A stretch of DNA of 64,000 nucleotides from Pseudokineococcus lusitanus (GTDB taxonomy: Bacteria; Actinomycetota; Actinomycetes; Actinomycetales; Quadrisphaeraceae). The position numbers and the translations under genes are program-made. Location of the stretch: NCBI RefSeq assembly GCF_003751265.1, contig NZ_RJKN01000006.1:62001-126000 (forward strand), read 5' to 3'. Positions 57,631-64,000 of the stretch are shown here, in pieces (the stretch's first letter is position 1; each line of letters starts with the position of its first letter). The notes under the pieces are model-generated. The model ran no database searches and was not told the DNA's origin. It saw only the letters and a list, made by a program, of their open reading frames with translations.

Positions 57631-57842
57631 CGGGCAGTCCGGTCCTGGTGCGATAGGCCGGCGCGGATGAGCGTCTCGGCGGTAGCCGTCAGCGACTGGT
57701 CCCGGCGGTCGGCCTCGGCCTGCAAGCGGTCGGCGAGGTCGACCGGCATCCGCACGAGGACCGCCCGCCGCTCCCCTAGCCAGTGCTTGCGTCGCGCCCG
57801 GGCATGGGGCGCCAGAGTCGCAGGGGCGGGTTCGGTCGTCAT
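57627..57842 (-). CDS. Small ribbon-helix-helix-like protein, first gene of the restriction operon
   Basis: 71 residues from ATG 57842 (a TTG two codons upstream is also in frame). A basic N-terminus (ARARRKHWLGERR) precedes VLVRMPVDLADRLQAEADRR, a pattern of strand plus two helices typical of ribbon-helix-helix DNA binders, then SLTATAETLIRAGL. It overlaps the methyltransferase start (ATGA), a position often held by regulators of restriction-modification expression. It may instead be an accessory antitoxin-like protein. Too short for firm assignment. Confidence 0.6.
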   Translation of the reverse strand: MTTEPAPATLAPHARARRKHWLGERRAVLVRMPVDLADRLQAEADRRDQSLTATAETLIRAGLSHQDRTAR

Positions 57843-58424
57843 AGGCAACTTGTATCAGCATCGACCGGGGTGGCCCGTGACCGGGGCTGCGACGCGCTGA
57901 GCCCGCACCCCCTCCACCACTCAACTCGTCGACTAATCAGCTCGCCGGTCAAGCGCTATGGCGTCATAGGCCTCGAAATGCTCATCAAAGACACTACCGC
58001 GCTCGAAGGCGGCGTGGCCGTCGTCGCGGGCCTAAGCACGGACGGCGCCGAGGTCGCCCGCTTCACCGTCCAGGGTGCCCGGCTGGTGTTGAGATGGTCG
58101 GCCGAGCCAGAGCTGCTGCGACGTCCGACCTTGAAGGGTGCCCGTTCGGCGACTAAGGAGCCTTCGGCGAAGGCGCTGTTGCTGTTGCTTGGCCGCGCCG
58201 GGCATGGGCGCTTGCCCGTGCGCATCGGCAGCCCGAGGTCGGGGGCGTCCCTCAAGCAGCGAAGCCCGCGGCGATCAGCAGCGACGCAGCTCCGACGGGC
58301 CCTACGGGTCAGGCCCACCGATCGTCGGTAGGCACGGCCTCGCGCCATGGACGGGTGATGCTGCTCGCCCAGGCCGGCGATGCCCCAGCGACCGACCGCA
58401 CCCTGACGCGGGGCTACGGTGACC
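57843..58424. other. About 580 bp without a supported gene
   Basis: The first ~100 bases should hold the promoter of the minus-strand restriction operon; no convincing -35/-10 pair was found. A plus-strand open frame from about 57954 to 58331 gives partly protein-like sequence (GGVAVVAGLSTDGAEVARF) but has no family resemblance or ribosome-binding site and becomes Arg-rich, so it is not called. The 3' end leads into the TPP riboswitch. Confidence 0.5.
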
Positions 58425-58515
58425 GCACCCCCGGGGAGCGCAGCAGCGCTGAGAGTGCGGATGGTCCGCAGACCCGTCAGACCTGATCCGGTTCGCACCG
58501 GCGTAGGGAGCTGGG
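58425..58515 (+). promoter_or_regulatory. TPP riboswitch (THI element)
   Basis: The conserved blocks are in order: CGGGGAGC (58432-58439), GCTGAGAG (58448-58455), GACCC (58471-58475), then CCTGATCCGGTTCGCACCGG (58482-58501) and CGTAGGGAG (58502-58510). It ends about 90 bases before the YkoF start. Bound thiamine pyrophosphate should shut off the downstream importer genes, probably by hiding the ribosome-binding site. Confidence 0.93.
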
Positions 58516-58602
58516 CACGCGACGTCGTGCGGGTCGGCGACCCGTCGGCCCCGCCCGCGTCCGCGTCTCGACGTACCCGCGGGCCCGGAAGGGACCGCCC
58601 TC

Positions 58603-59292
58603 ATGAGCACCACCACGGAAGAGACCCGGCGTACCGCCGCGGTCACCGAGCTGGGCGTCGGCGCCCGCGTCTCCGTGCACCCGCACACGGACGCGTTCGT
58701 CGACGTCATCACCGGCGCGCTGGACGACGTCCGCGCCGCCGGCCTCACCGAGGGCCTGCAGCTGCAGACCGACGAGGTGAGCACCTGGGTCGGCGCGCTC
58801 GAGGCGCCGGCCGAGCAGCGGATCGCCGCGTACGTCAGCGGCCTCGTCGCCGCGACGTCGCGCCGCAGCGGCGGCGGGCACGTCGTCGCGCACGTGCTCC
58901 TCTCGCGGGGCTGCCCCGGCGAGGCGACGTGCGACCTCAGCCTCGGCAGCGGCGTCGGCCTCCCCGTCGCCGCGCCCGTCGAGCTGGCGCCCACCGGCGT
59001 CGATGCCGTCGCGCAGTGGTCGCTGTACCCGCTCATGGACGCCGCGACCACCACGGCCGAGGGCGTCAGCGGCGAGCACATGGCCCACATCGAGGCGGCC
59101 ATCGCCGCGGCGCAGCGCCGCGGGACCGCCTCGGCGGCCGCGCACTACGCGACGGTGCTGCGCGGCGACGTCGCCGACGTCCTCGCGACCGCCGTCGACG
59201 CGTGGGCGTCGGTGGGCGCCGTCGTGCCCCACGTCGTCACGCACCTCACCGTGTCCACCGGCTCGCCGACGCCCGCGGGCGGCCCGCGATGA
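58603..59292 (+). CDS. ykoF: YkoF-family thiamine/hydroxymethylpyrimidine-binding protein
   Basis: 229 residues from ATG 58603 with GAAGGGA eight bases upstream. YkoF proteins are tandem ferredoxin-like domains that bind thiamine or its pyrimidine part. Here the first repeat starts VGARVSVHPHTDAFVDVI and the second VDAVAQWSLYPLMD. No signal peptide, so it is cytoplasmic. It is first in a four-gene operon with overlapping starts and stops, under a TPP riboswitch, which confirms the link to thiamine or its precursors. Confidence 0.9.
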   Translation: MSTTTEETRRTAAVTELGVGARVSVHPHTDAFVDVITGALDDVRAAGLTEGLQLQTDEVSTWVGALEAPAEQRIAAYVSGLVAATSRRSGGGHVVAHVLLSRGCPGEATCDLSLGSGVGLPVAAPVELAPTGVDAVAQWSLYPLMDAATTTAEGVSGEHMAHIEAAIAAAQRRGTASAAAHYATVLRGDVADVLATAVDAWASVGAVVPHVVTHLTVSTGSPTPAGGPR

Positions 59293-59909
59293 CCGCCCCC
59301 GCGCCCACCGACCGCCCCACCGCGCGCGGCCGCTGGCAGCTGCGCGACATCGTGCTGCTCGTCGTCCTCGGCGTCGTCTTCGGCTTCGTCTACTGGGTCT
59401 TCGTCCAGGCGTACTACGGCCTCGCGATCGTGCTCGGGCCCTTCGCCGACCTGTCGGCCAACGTCCTCCACGGCAGCTGGTTGATCGTCGCGCCCATCGC
59501 CATCGCCATCACCCGCAAGCCCGGCGCCGGCGTCGTGGCCGAGGTGCTGGCCGCGGCGGTCGAGGTCTTCCTCCTCGCGTCGCCGTTCGGGGCGCCGCTG
59601 CTGCTCACCGCCGTCCTCCAGGGCGTCGGGAGCGAGCTCGCCTTCGCGCTGTACCGCTACCGCCGTTTCACGTGGAGCGTCTACGCGCTGTCCGGGCTCG
59701 GCGGCGGCTTCGTCGTGTTCTGGTACACCGCGCTGACGAGCGGCTGGTACGGGCAGGACATCTTCGCCGTGCGCCTGGGCATCCAGCTCGTCTCCGGCGT
59801 CCTGCTGGGCGGGCTGCTGGCCAAGGTGGTCGTGGACGCGCTCCTGCGCACCGGCGTCCTCGACGACTTCGCCATCGGCCGCGACCGGCGGCGCGTGCGC
59901 CGCTCGTGA
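59289..59909 (+). CDS. ykoE: YkoE, substrate-specific (S) component of the ECF transporter
   Basis: 206 residues, start overlapping the YkoF stop as ATGA. About five to six membrane helices, beginning LRDIVLLVVLGVVFGFVYWVF, with the loop GPFADLSANVLHGSWLIV typical of YkoE. The S component binds the vitamin precursor and associates with the energising ATPase/EcfT unit encoded next. The C-terminus is Arg-rich and cytoplasmic. Confidence 0.9.
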   Translation: MTAPAPTDRPTARGRWQLRDIVLLVVLGVVFGFVYWVFVQAYYGLAIVLGPFADLSANVLHGSWLIVAPIAIAITRKPGAGVVAEVLAAAVEVFLLASPFGAPLLLTAVLQGVGSELAFALYRYRRFTWSVYALSGLGGGFVVFWYTALTSGWYGQDIFAVRLGIQLVSGVLLGGLLAKVVVDALLRTGVLDDFAIGRDRRRVRRS

Positions 59910-61711
59910 CCGCCGCCCGTCCCAACGACGCCGCCGAGGTCGTCCGCCTCGACGGCGTCGCCGTCCACCACCAGCGCCGCGAGGAGCCGCTGCTCGCCGG
60001 GGTCGACCTGCGCGTCGCCCCGGGCGAGCACGTCCTCGTCGTCGGGCCCTCCGGCTCGGGCAAGTCCACGCTCCTGCGCGTCGTCTCCGGCGTCGTGCCG
60101 CACACCGTGGCGGCCGAGCTCGAGGGGACGGCCGTCGTCGCGGGCACCCCGACGGCGGGCTCGAGCGTCGTCGAGCTGTCCCGGCACGTCGCGGTGCTCG
60201 CCCAGGACCCGGCGTCCGGCGTGTGCCTGCCCGTCGTCGAGCAGGAGCTGGCGCTGCCGCTGGAGAACCGGGCGACGCCGCCCGCGGCGGTCGACGGGCT
60301 GGTGGACGCGGCGCTGGACGTCGTCGGGGCGGGCGCGCTGCGGCGTCGTCGCACGGCCGAGCTGTCGGGCGGCGAGGTGCAGCGCGTCGCGCTCGCCGCC
60401 GCGCTCGTGGCGCGGCCGGACGTGCTGCTCCTCGACGAGCCGACGTCGATGCTCGACCCGGCCGGGGTGGCCGCCGTGCGCGGCGCCCTGGCCGGGGCGC
60501 TGGGCCCGGACGCCGACGGGGCGGGCCCGGCGGTGCTCCTCGTCGAGCACCGCCTCGACGAGCTGGCCGGCGGGGACGGCGTCGCCGGGCTGCCCGCGCG
60601 CACCGTCGTCCTGTCCGCCGAGGGGCGCGTGGTCGCCGACGGCCCGACCACCGAGGTGCTGCACGCGCACGCCGCCGCGCTCGTCGCGGCGGGGTGCTGG
60701 CTACCGCTCGAGGTGGAGCTCGCCGCGCTGACCGGCCGGCGCGGTGGCCTGGCCGACGTCGGCGTCGTCGAGCGCCTGCGAGAGGCGCTGCCGCGAACGG
60801 CCGTCGACGACGCCGCCCCCGAGGAACCCGTGCTCCGCGTCCGCGGCGTGGCCGTGCGGCACCGCGGCGAGCGCGCCCGCCGTCGGGCGCCGGGCTGGCT
60901 GACGCCCTGGGTCACCCCGGCGGCGCGGCGGCGACGCGACGAGGAGACGGCGGCCGCGCTGCTCGACGCCGCGCTGCTGCGCGACGTCGACCTCGACGTC
61001 CGCGCGGGCGAGGTCCTCGCCGTGCTCGGGCCCAACGGCGCGGGCAAGTCGTCGCTGCTGCTGACCCTCGCGGGACTGCTCCCGCCGGCCGCCGGGACGG
61101 TCGAGGGCGCCCGGCCGGCCATGGTCTTCCAGGAGGCCGAGCACCAGCTCGTCGCGACGTCGGTGCGCGCCGAGGTCGAGGCCGGGCTGCCCGCCGCCGC
61201 CCGCGAGGACGGCCGGGTCGAGCGCGCGCTGGCCGACCACCGCCTCGCGCACCTCGCGGACGCCGACCCGCACCGCCTCTCCGGCGGCGAGATGCGCCGG
61301 CTGTCTCTCGCGGCGCTGCTCGTCCACGACCGCCCGTGCCTCCTCGTCGACGAGCCCACGCTCGGGCTCGACCGGCGCGCCGTCGCCGAGCTCGTCCGCG
61401 CCCTGCGGCGGGCGGCGGCGGAGGGACGCGGCGTCGTCCTCGTCAGCCACGACCTGCGGACGGTCGCCGCGGTGGCGGACCGCGCCGTCGTCCTCGGCCG
61501 CACCGGCGCGGGGACGACGGGCGTCGTCGCGCAGGGGCCGCTGACCGACGTGCTCCGCGACGACGCCGCCCTGGCCGCCGGGCGGCTCGAGGTGCCGCCG
61601 CTCGTGCGGTGGCTGCTCGACGAGGGCCGCGACCCGGCCGGGGTCCGCGCCGCGCTGGCGGCGCTCGACGAGCCGGTGCTGGCCCGCCCCGTCGCGGCGG
61701 TGGCGGCGTGA
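59906..61711 (+). CDS. ykoD: YkoD, double ATPase of the thiamine-type ECF transporter
   Basis: 601 residues from GTG 59906 (GTGA overlap). The first ABC domain has GPSGSGKST (47-55), signature LSGGEVQRVALAAAL and LLLDEPTSMLD. The second has GPNGAGKSS (375-383), VFQEAEHQLV, RLSGGEMRRLSLAALL and LLVDEPTLGLD. A basic linker joins the domains, with the stretch HRGERARRRAPGWL. It couples ATP hydrolysis to vitamin uptake through YkoE and YkoC. Confidence 0.92.
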   Translation: MTAARPNDAAEVVRLDGVAVHHQRREEPLLAGVDLRVAPGEHVLVVGPSGSGKSTLLRVVSGVVPHTVAAELEGTAVVAGTPTAGSSVVELSRHVAVLAQDPASGVCLPVVEQELALPLENRATPPAAVDGLVDAALDVVGAGALRRRRTAELSGGEVQRVALAAALVARPDVLLLDEPTSMLDPAGVAAVRGALAGALGPDADGAGPAVLLVEHRLDELAGGDGVAGLPARTVVLSAEGRVVADGPTTEVLHAHAAALVAAGCWLPLEVELAALTGRRGGLADVGVVERLREALPRTAVDDAAPEEPVLRVRGVAVRHRGERARRRAPGWLTPWVTPAARRRRDEETAAALLDAALLRDVDLDVRAGEVLAVLGPNGAGKSSLLLTLAGLLPPAAGTVEGARPAMVFQEAEHQLVATSVRAEVEAGLPAAAREDGRVERALADHRLAHLADADPHRLSGGEMRRLSLAALLVHDRPCLLVDEPTLGLDRRAVAELVRALRRAAAEGRGVVLVSHDLRTVAAVADRAVVLGRTGAGTTGVVAQGPLTDVLRDDAALAAGRLEVPPLVRWLLDEGRDPAGVRAALAALDEPVLARPVAAVAA

Positions 61712-62517
61712 CCGCGCTGCTGGCGGCCGGGGAGGACCCGCGCCCGTCGCTGCTCGCCCGGCGCGACCCGACGGCGAAGCTGCTGCTCGTCCTCGTCGTG
61801 ACGACCGCCGTCGTGCTCGTCCTCGACCCGGTGACGCCCCTCGTGCTGTGGGTGCTCGCGCTCGTCGGGCTGCTGCTCGGCGCGCGCGTCCCGGTGCGGA
61901 CGGCGGCGCGGGCGCACGTGCCGTTCCTCGTCCTGGCGGTCGGCCAGCTGACGGTCAACCTCGTGACGCGGCCCGGCGAGGTCATCGCGACGCCGGGACC
62001 GCTGCGGCTCACCGCGGAGGGGCTCGAGGTGGGGACGGCCATCGCGCTCCGGACGCTCGTCATCGGCGTCCTCGCCGTCGCCTTCATCACGACGACGAGC
62101 CCCGTGCGGCTCATGACGAGCCTCCAGCAGAACGCCCGGCTGAGCCCGCGCGTGACGTACGCGATCCTCGCCGGCTACCGGATGCTCCAGGAGATGCCGC
62201 GGGAGTGGGCGTCGCTGCGGGCCGCGCACGCCGTCCGCGCGCCGCTGCGGCCCGACGGGACGCCCACCCGCTCGCCGCGGGTGCTGCTCGGCGCCGCCTT
62301 CGGCCTCCTCGTCGTCTCGGTGCGCAAGGGCGAGCGGCTGTCGCAGTCGCTCGAGTCCCGCGGCCTCGGCCTGACCCCGCGGACGACGTGGCGCCCGTCG
62401 CCGTGGACCCGCGCGGACGCGGTGCTCGTCGTCGTCGTGCTCGGGGTGCTGGTCGCCGTCCTCGCGACGAGCGCGGCGCTCGGGGTGCTCGCGGGACCGG
62501 CGGTGCTCTTCGGCTGA
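61708..62517 (+). CDS. ykoC: YkoC, EcfT-type transmembrane component
   Basis: 269 residues from GTG 61708 (GTGA overlap with YkoD). Hydrophobic helices such as LLLVLVVTTAVVLVLDPVTP and, near the middle, LRTLVIGVLAVAFI. The EcfT coupling motifs with Ala-Arg-Gly-like spacing appear as EWASLRAAHAVR and SLESRGLG. It joins the S component to the ATPases. Last gene of the operon; a repeat-containing hairpin follows. Confidence 0.9.
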   Translation: MTALLAAGEDPRPSLLARRDPTAKLLLVLVVTTAVVLVLDPVTPLVLWVLALVGLLLGARVPVRTAARAHVPFLVLAVGQLTVNLVTRPGEVIATPGPLRLTAEGLEVGTAIALRTLVIGVLAVAFITTTSPVRLMTSLQQNARLSPRVTYAILAGYRMLQEMPREWASLRAAHAVRAPLRPDGTPTRSPRVLLGAAFGLLVVSVRKGERLSQSLESRGLGLTPRTTWRPSPWTRADAVLVVVVLGVLVAVLATSAALGVLAGPAVLFG

Positions 62518-62535
62518 GGGCCGCCGGCCCCGACA

Positions 62536-62644
62536 CCCCGCGACGTGTGCCCATGTGCGCCCTCGGGCGGACTTCGAGGCGGCGTCATGGCCACACGTCG
62601 CGGGGTGAGGGGGCGCGGCGGGGCGCTCATGGCCACACGTCGCG
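62536..62644. repeat. Inverted repeat with CGCGACGTGTG core plus a third copy; terminator between convergent genes
   Basis: CCCCGCGACGTGTGCCCATG (62536-62555) faces CATGGCCACACGTCGCGGGG (62586-62605), near-perfect over 20 bp. CATGGCCACACGTCGCG recurs at 62628-62644 in the same direction as the second copy. It lies between the convergent ykoC and TauE-like genes and is a third type of intergenic palindromic repeat here. Confidence 0.8.
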
Positions 62645-62684
62645 AGGGAGGCGCCGAGCCCTCGGGGGGACGGAGGCGGGCGTC

Positions 62685-63428
62685 TCAGCCGAGGAGGTCG
62701 GAGGCCCCGCGCGCGGCGACGGCCAGGGCGCCCAGCGAGGCGACGACGACGAGGGCCGTCCGGGCGCGGGCGGGGCTCGTGCGGCGGGCGAGCAGGTCGC
62801 CCGCCGCGACGCCCACGAGCACCGCGACGACGACGGCGACGAGCGCCGGCCATCCGACGTCCGGGACGGCACCGGGGTCGAGGACGAGCTTCGTCGCCGC
62901 GGAGGCGGCGCCGGTCAGCATGAAGAGGGGCTGCAGCGTGGCCGCGAGGGAGCGCTGCGGCCAGCGGCTCGCGACGCCGTAGACGCTGAAGGCGGGGCCG
63001 CCGACGCCCGCGGTCGCGTTCATGACGCCCGCGAGGAGCCCGGCGCCGACGGCGGGACCGCGGCCGGTGACGGCCGGGGCGCGGCCGGCGAGCAGCGTCG
63101 TCGCCAGCGCCACGAGCACGAGCACCCCGACGACGAGCTCGAGCCAGGCGCTCGGGACGCTCAGCGCGAGGACCGCGCCCGGCACGATCCCGACGAGCGC
63201 CGCGCCGCCGAGGAGGGCGAAGCGGCGCCAGTCGACGTCCCGGCGGACCCGCGTCAGCACGAGCCCGGCGGTGAGGACCGCCGTCGCGTTGACGAGGACG
63301 ACGCCCTGCACGGGCCCCAGCAGCAGCGCCATGACGGGCGCCGCGAGCAGCCCGAAGCCGAGGCCCGCCACGCGCTGGACGCAGCACCCCACCGCGAGGA
63401 CGAGGAGGACCAGCGCGGCGACGAGCAC
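62685..63428 (-). CDS. TauE/SafE-family anion exporter-type permease
   Basis: 247 residues from GTG 63428. About seven to eight membrane helices; the family's first block appears as AGLGFGLLAAPVMALLLGPVQ followed by VVLVNATAVLTAG. The second-half repeat is VGAGLLAGVMNATAGVGGPAFSVYG. Members export sulfite, sulfonates or similar anions, or import them. No neighbouring gene reveals the substrate. It is convergent with the thiamine importer operon; the upstream gene is a glycosidase on the same strand. Confidence 0.82.
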   Translation of the reverse strand: MLVAALVLLVLAVGCCVQRVAGLGFGLLAAPVMALLLGPVQGVVLVNATAVLTAGLVLTRVRRDVDWRRFALLGGAALVGIVPGAVLALSVPSAWLELVVGVLVLVALATTLLAGRAPAVTGRGPAVGAGLLAGVMNATAGVGGPAFSVYGVASRWPQRSLAATLQPLFMLTGAASAATKLVLDPGAVPDVGWPALVAVVVAVLVGVAAGDLLARRTSPARARTALVVVASLGALAVAARGASDLLG

Positions 63429-63479
63429 CGGCGGAGCCTGCCACGCGGCGTCCGGTGCCCCGGACGCCGCGCGGCCGGG

Positions 63480-64000
63480 TCAGGCGCGGCCGCCGACCTC
63501 CGCGACGAGGGCCGGCAGGTCCGCCTCGCGGACGGGGAAGCCCGGGAAGCGGGCCAGCCGCACGAGCGGGATGGCCCGCATCATCTGGCCGTGCTGGGGG
63601 TCCTCGAGCATCGCCATGGCGTCGCCGAGCAGCTCCCGCAGCCGGGGCCCGGCGACGGGGTGGGCCAGCCAGCGCTCGGCCTCGTCGCCCGCCGCGAGCG
63701 GCGCCGTGAGGTCCTCGCCGTCGAGGCGGACGACGGCGCTGGCCCGGACGTCGCGCGACGAGGCGCCGACGCGCACCTCGTACCGGCCCGGCTCGAGGAC
63801 CCAGCGGCGGTGCTCGGCCGACCAGTGGCCGAGGTCGCGCGCCGTGAGGGTGACCGTGACCGGCGTCGACGCGCCCGGCTCGAGCTCGACGCGGGCGAAG
63901 CCGACGAGCTCCTGCGCGGGCCGGTGCACGCTCGCGTCGAGGGGCGCGGCGTAGACCTGGACGACCTCGGCGCCCGCCCGGTCCCCGGTGTTCGTCACGG
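63480..64000 (-). CDS. GH3 beta-glucosidase-type protein, C-terminal part (5' truncated by window end)
   Basis: About 173 residues are visible and the frame is open to the window edge. It begins inside a fibronectin-III-like domain: VTNTGDRAGAEVVQVYAAP, QELVGFARVELEPG and GRYEVRVGASSRDVR, typical of the C-terminus of GH3 glycosidases. It then has an ~80-residue tail with WLAHPVAGPRLRELL and FPGFPVREADL that follows such domains in many GH3 enzymes. The catalytic domains lie upstream, outside the window. Probable role: hydrolysis of beta-glucosides. Confidence 0.82.
   Translation of the reverse strand, partial: VTNTGDRAGAEVVQVYAAPLDASVHRPAQELVGFARVELEPGASTPVTVTLTARDLGHWSAEHRRWVLEPGRYEVRVGASSRDVRASAVVRLDGEDLTAPLAAGDEAERWLAHPVAGPRLRELLGDAMAMLEDPQHGQMMRAIPLVRLARFPGFPVREADLPALVAEVGGRA

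Noticed and set aside
57956-58331. Plus-strand open frame upstream of the TPP riboswitch
   Set aside because: Starts without a ribosome-binding site, becomes Arg-rich and has no recognisable family; left as non-coding.
59668-63444. 1258-codon minus-strand open frame across the thiamine importer
   Set aside because: Shadow of ykoE, ykoD and ykoC on the plus strand; its sequence is Arg/Ser/Pro/Ala-rich without any motif.
1-64000. tRNA, rRNA, CRISPR arrays, insertion-sequence transposases, phage integrases
   Set aside because: Looked for along both strands and at island borders; none recognised. Absence by eye is not proof for short or degenerate elements.

Overview
The window is chromosomal-type DNA from a very GC-rich Gram-positive actinobacterium. 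GTG and TTG starts are frequent, third codon positions are almost always G or C, gene ends overlap as ATGA or GTGA, and lipoprotein signals are common. No rRNA, tRNA, CRISPR array, intact transposase or phage gene was recognised. The family mix (YkoEDCF thiamine importer, GntP permease, PucR, GntR and TetR regulators) fits a free-living soil or surface actinomycete; I cannot name the genus.

Layout. 1-9.4 kb: the end of a GAF/PucR regulator, a PIN/AbrB toxin-antitoxin pair, a NERD protein, two decayed genes (one a DUF262/DUF1524 GmrSD-like nuclease), and a three-gene set of EcsC/TerB-like, HhH-like and membrane proteins. 9.6-12.4 kb: an AT-richer, convergent restriction-modification pair (phospholipase-D-fold nuclease and N6-adenine methyltransferase). 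13.5-22.2 kb: three tandem secreted metzincin-like proteins with Ig-like repeats; the middle one has lost two of its three zinc ligands. A fourth paralogue lies at 38.4-41.3 kb. 22.4-29.7 kb: a tightly overlapped peptide ABC transporter operon with an embedded cytoplasmic gamma-glutamyltransferase. 29.7-38.2 kb: a TetR-controlled oxidoreductase, an MntA/HepT toxin-antitoxin pair, a secreted alpha-amylase, an epimerase, a hypothetical gene and a DUF559 gene flanked by two copies of an intergenic inverted-repeat element. 41.6-46.4 kb: a four-carbon acid sugar locus (GntR regulator, kinase, dehydrogenase, GntP permease) with a clear operator. 46.5-49.7 kb: an amidohydrolase, a GntR/UTRA regulator and a lipoprotein.

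49.7-57.8 kb is a defence-type island: a broken vsr gene, a lone PD-(D/E)XK-like protein, a secreted HNH nuclease with a fragment of a second copy, and then six genes on the minus strand. Read 5' to 3', these are a ribbon-helix-helix-like regulator, a C5-cytosine methyltransferase, a restriction nuclease with NgoMIV-like CCGG-recognition residues, and three AT-richer genes: DUF262, RelA/SpoT-like and HEPN plus zinc-ribbon. This last trio is the best candidate here for an undescribed system. 58.4-62.5 kb: a TPP riboswitch and the YkoF-E-D-C thiamine-type ECF importer. The window ends with a TauE/SafE permease and the C-terminus of a GH3 glycosidase.

Themes: repeated acquisition and decay of nucleic-acid-targeting genes (at least four broken genes, with nonsense codons or short deletions identifiable in three), an expanded metzincin family that includes a pseudoenzyme, and three families of intergenic palindromic repeats at gene ends or between genes.
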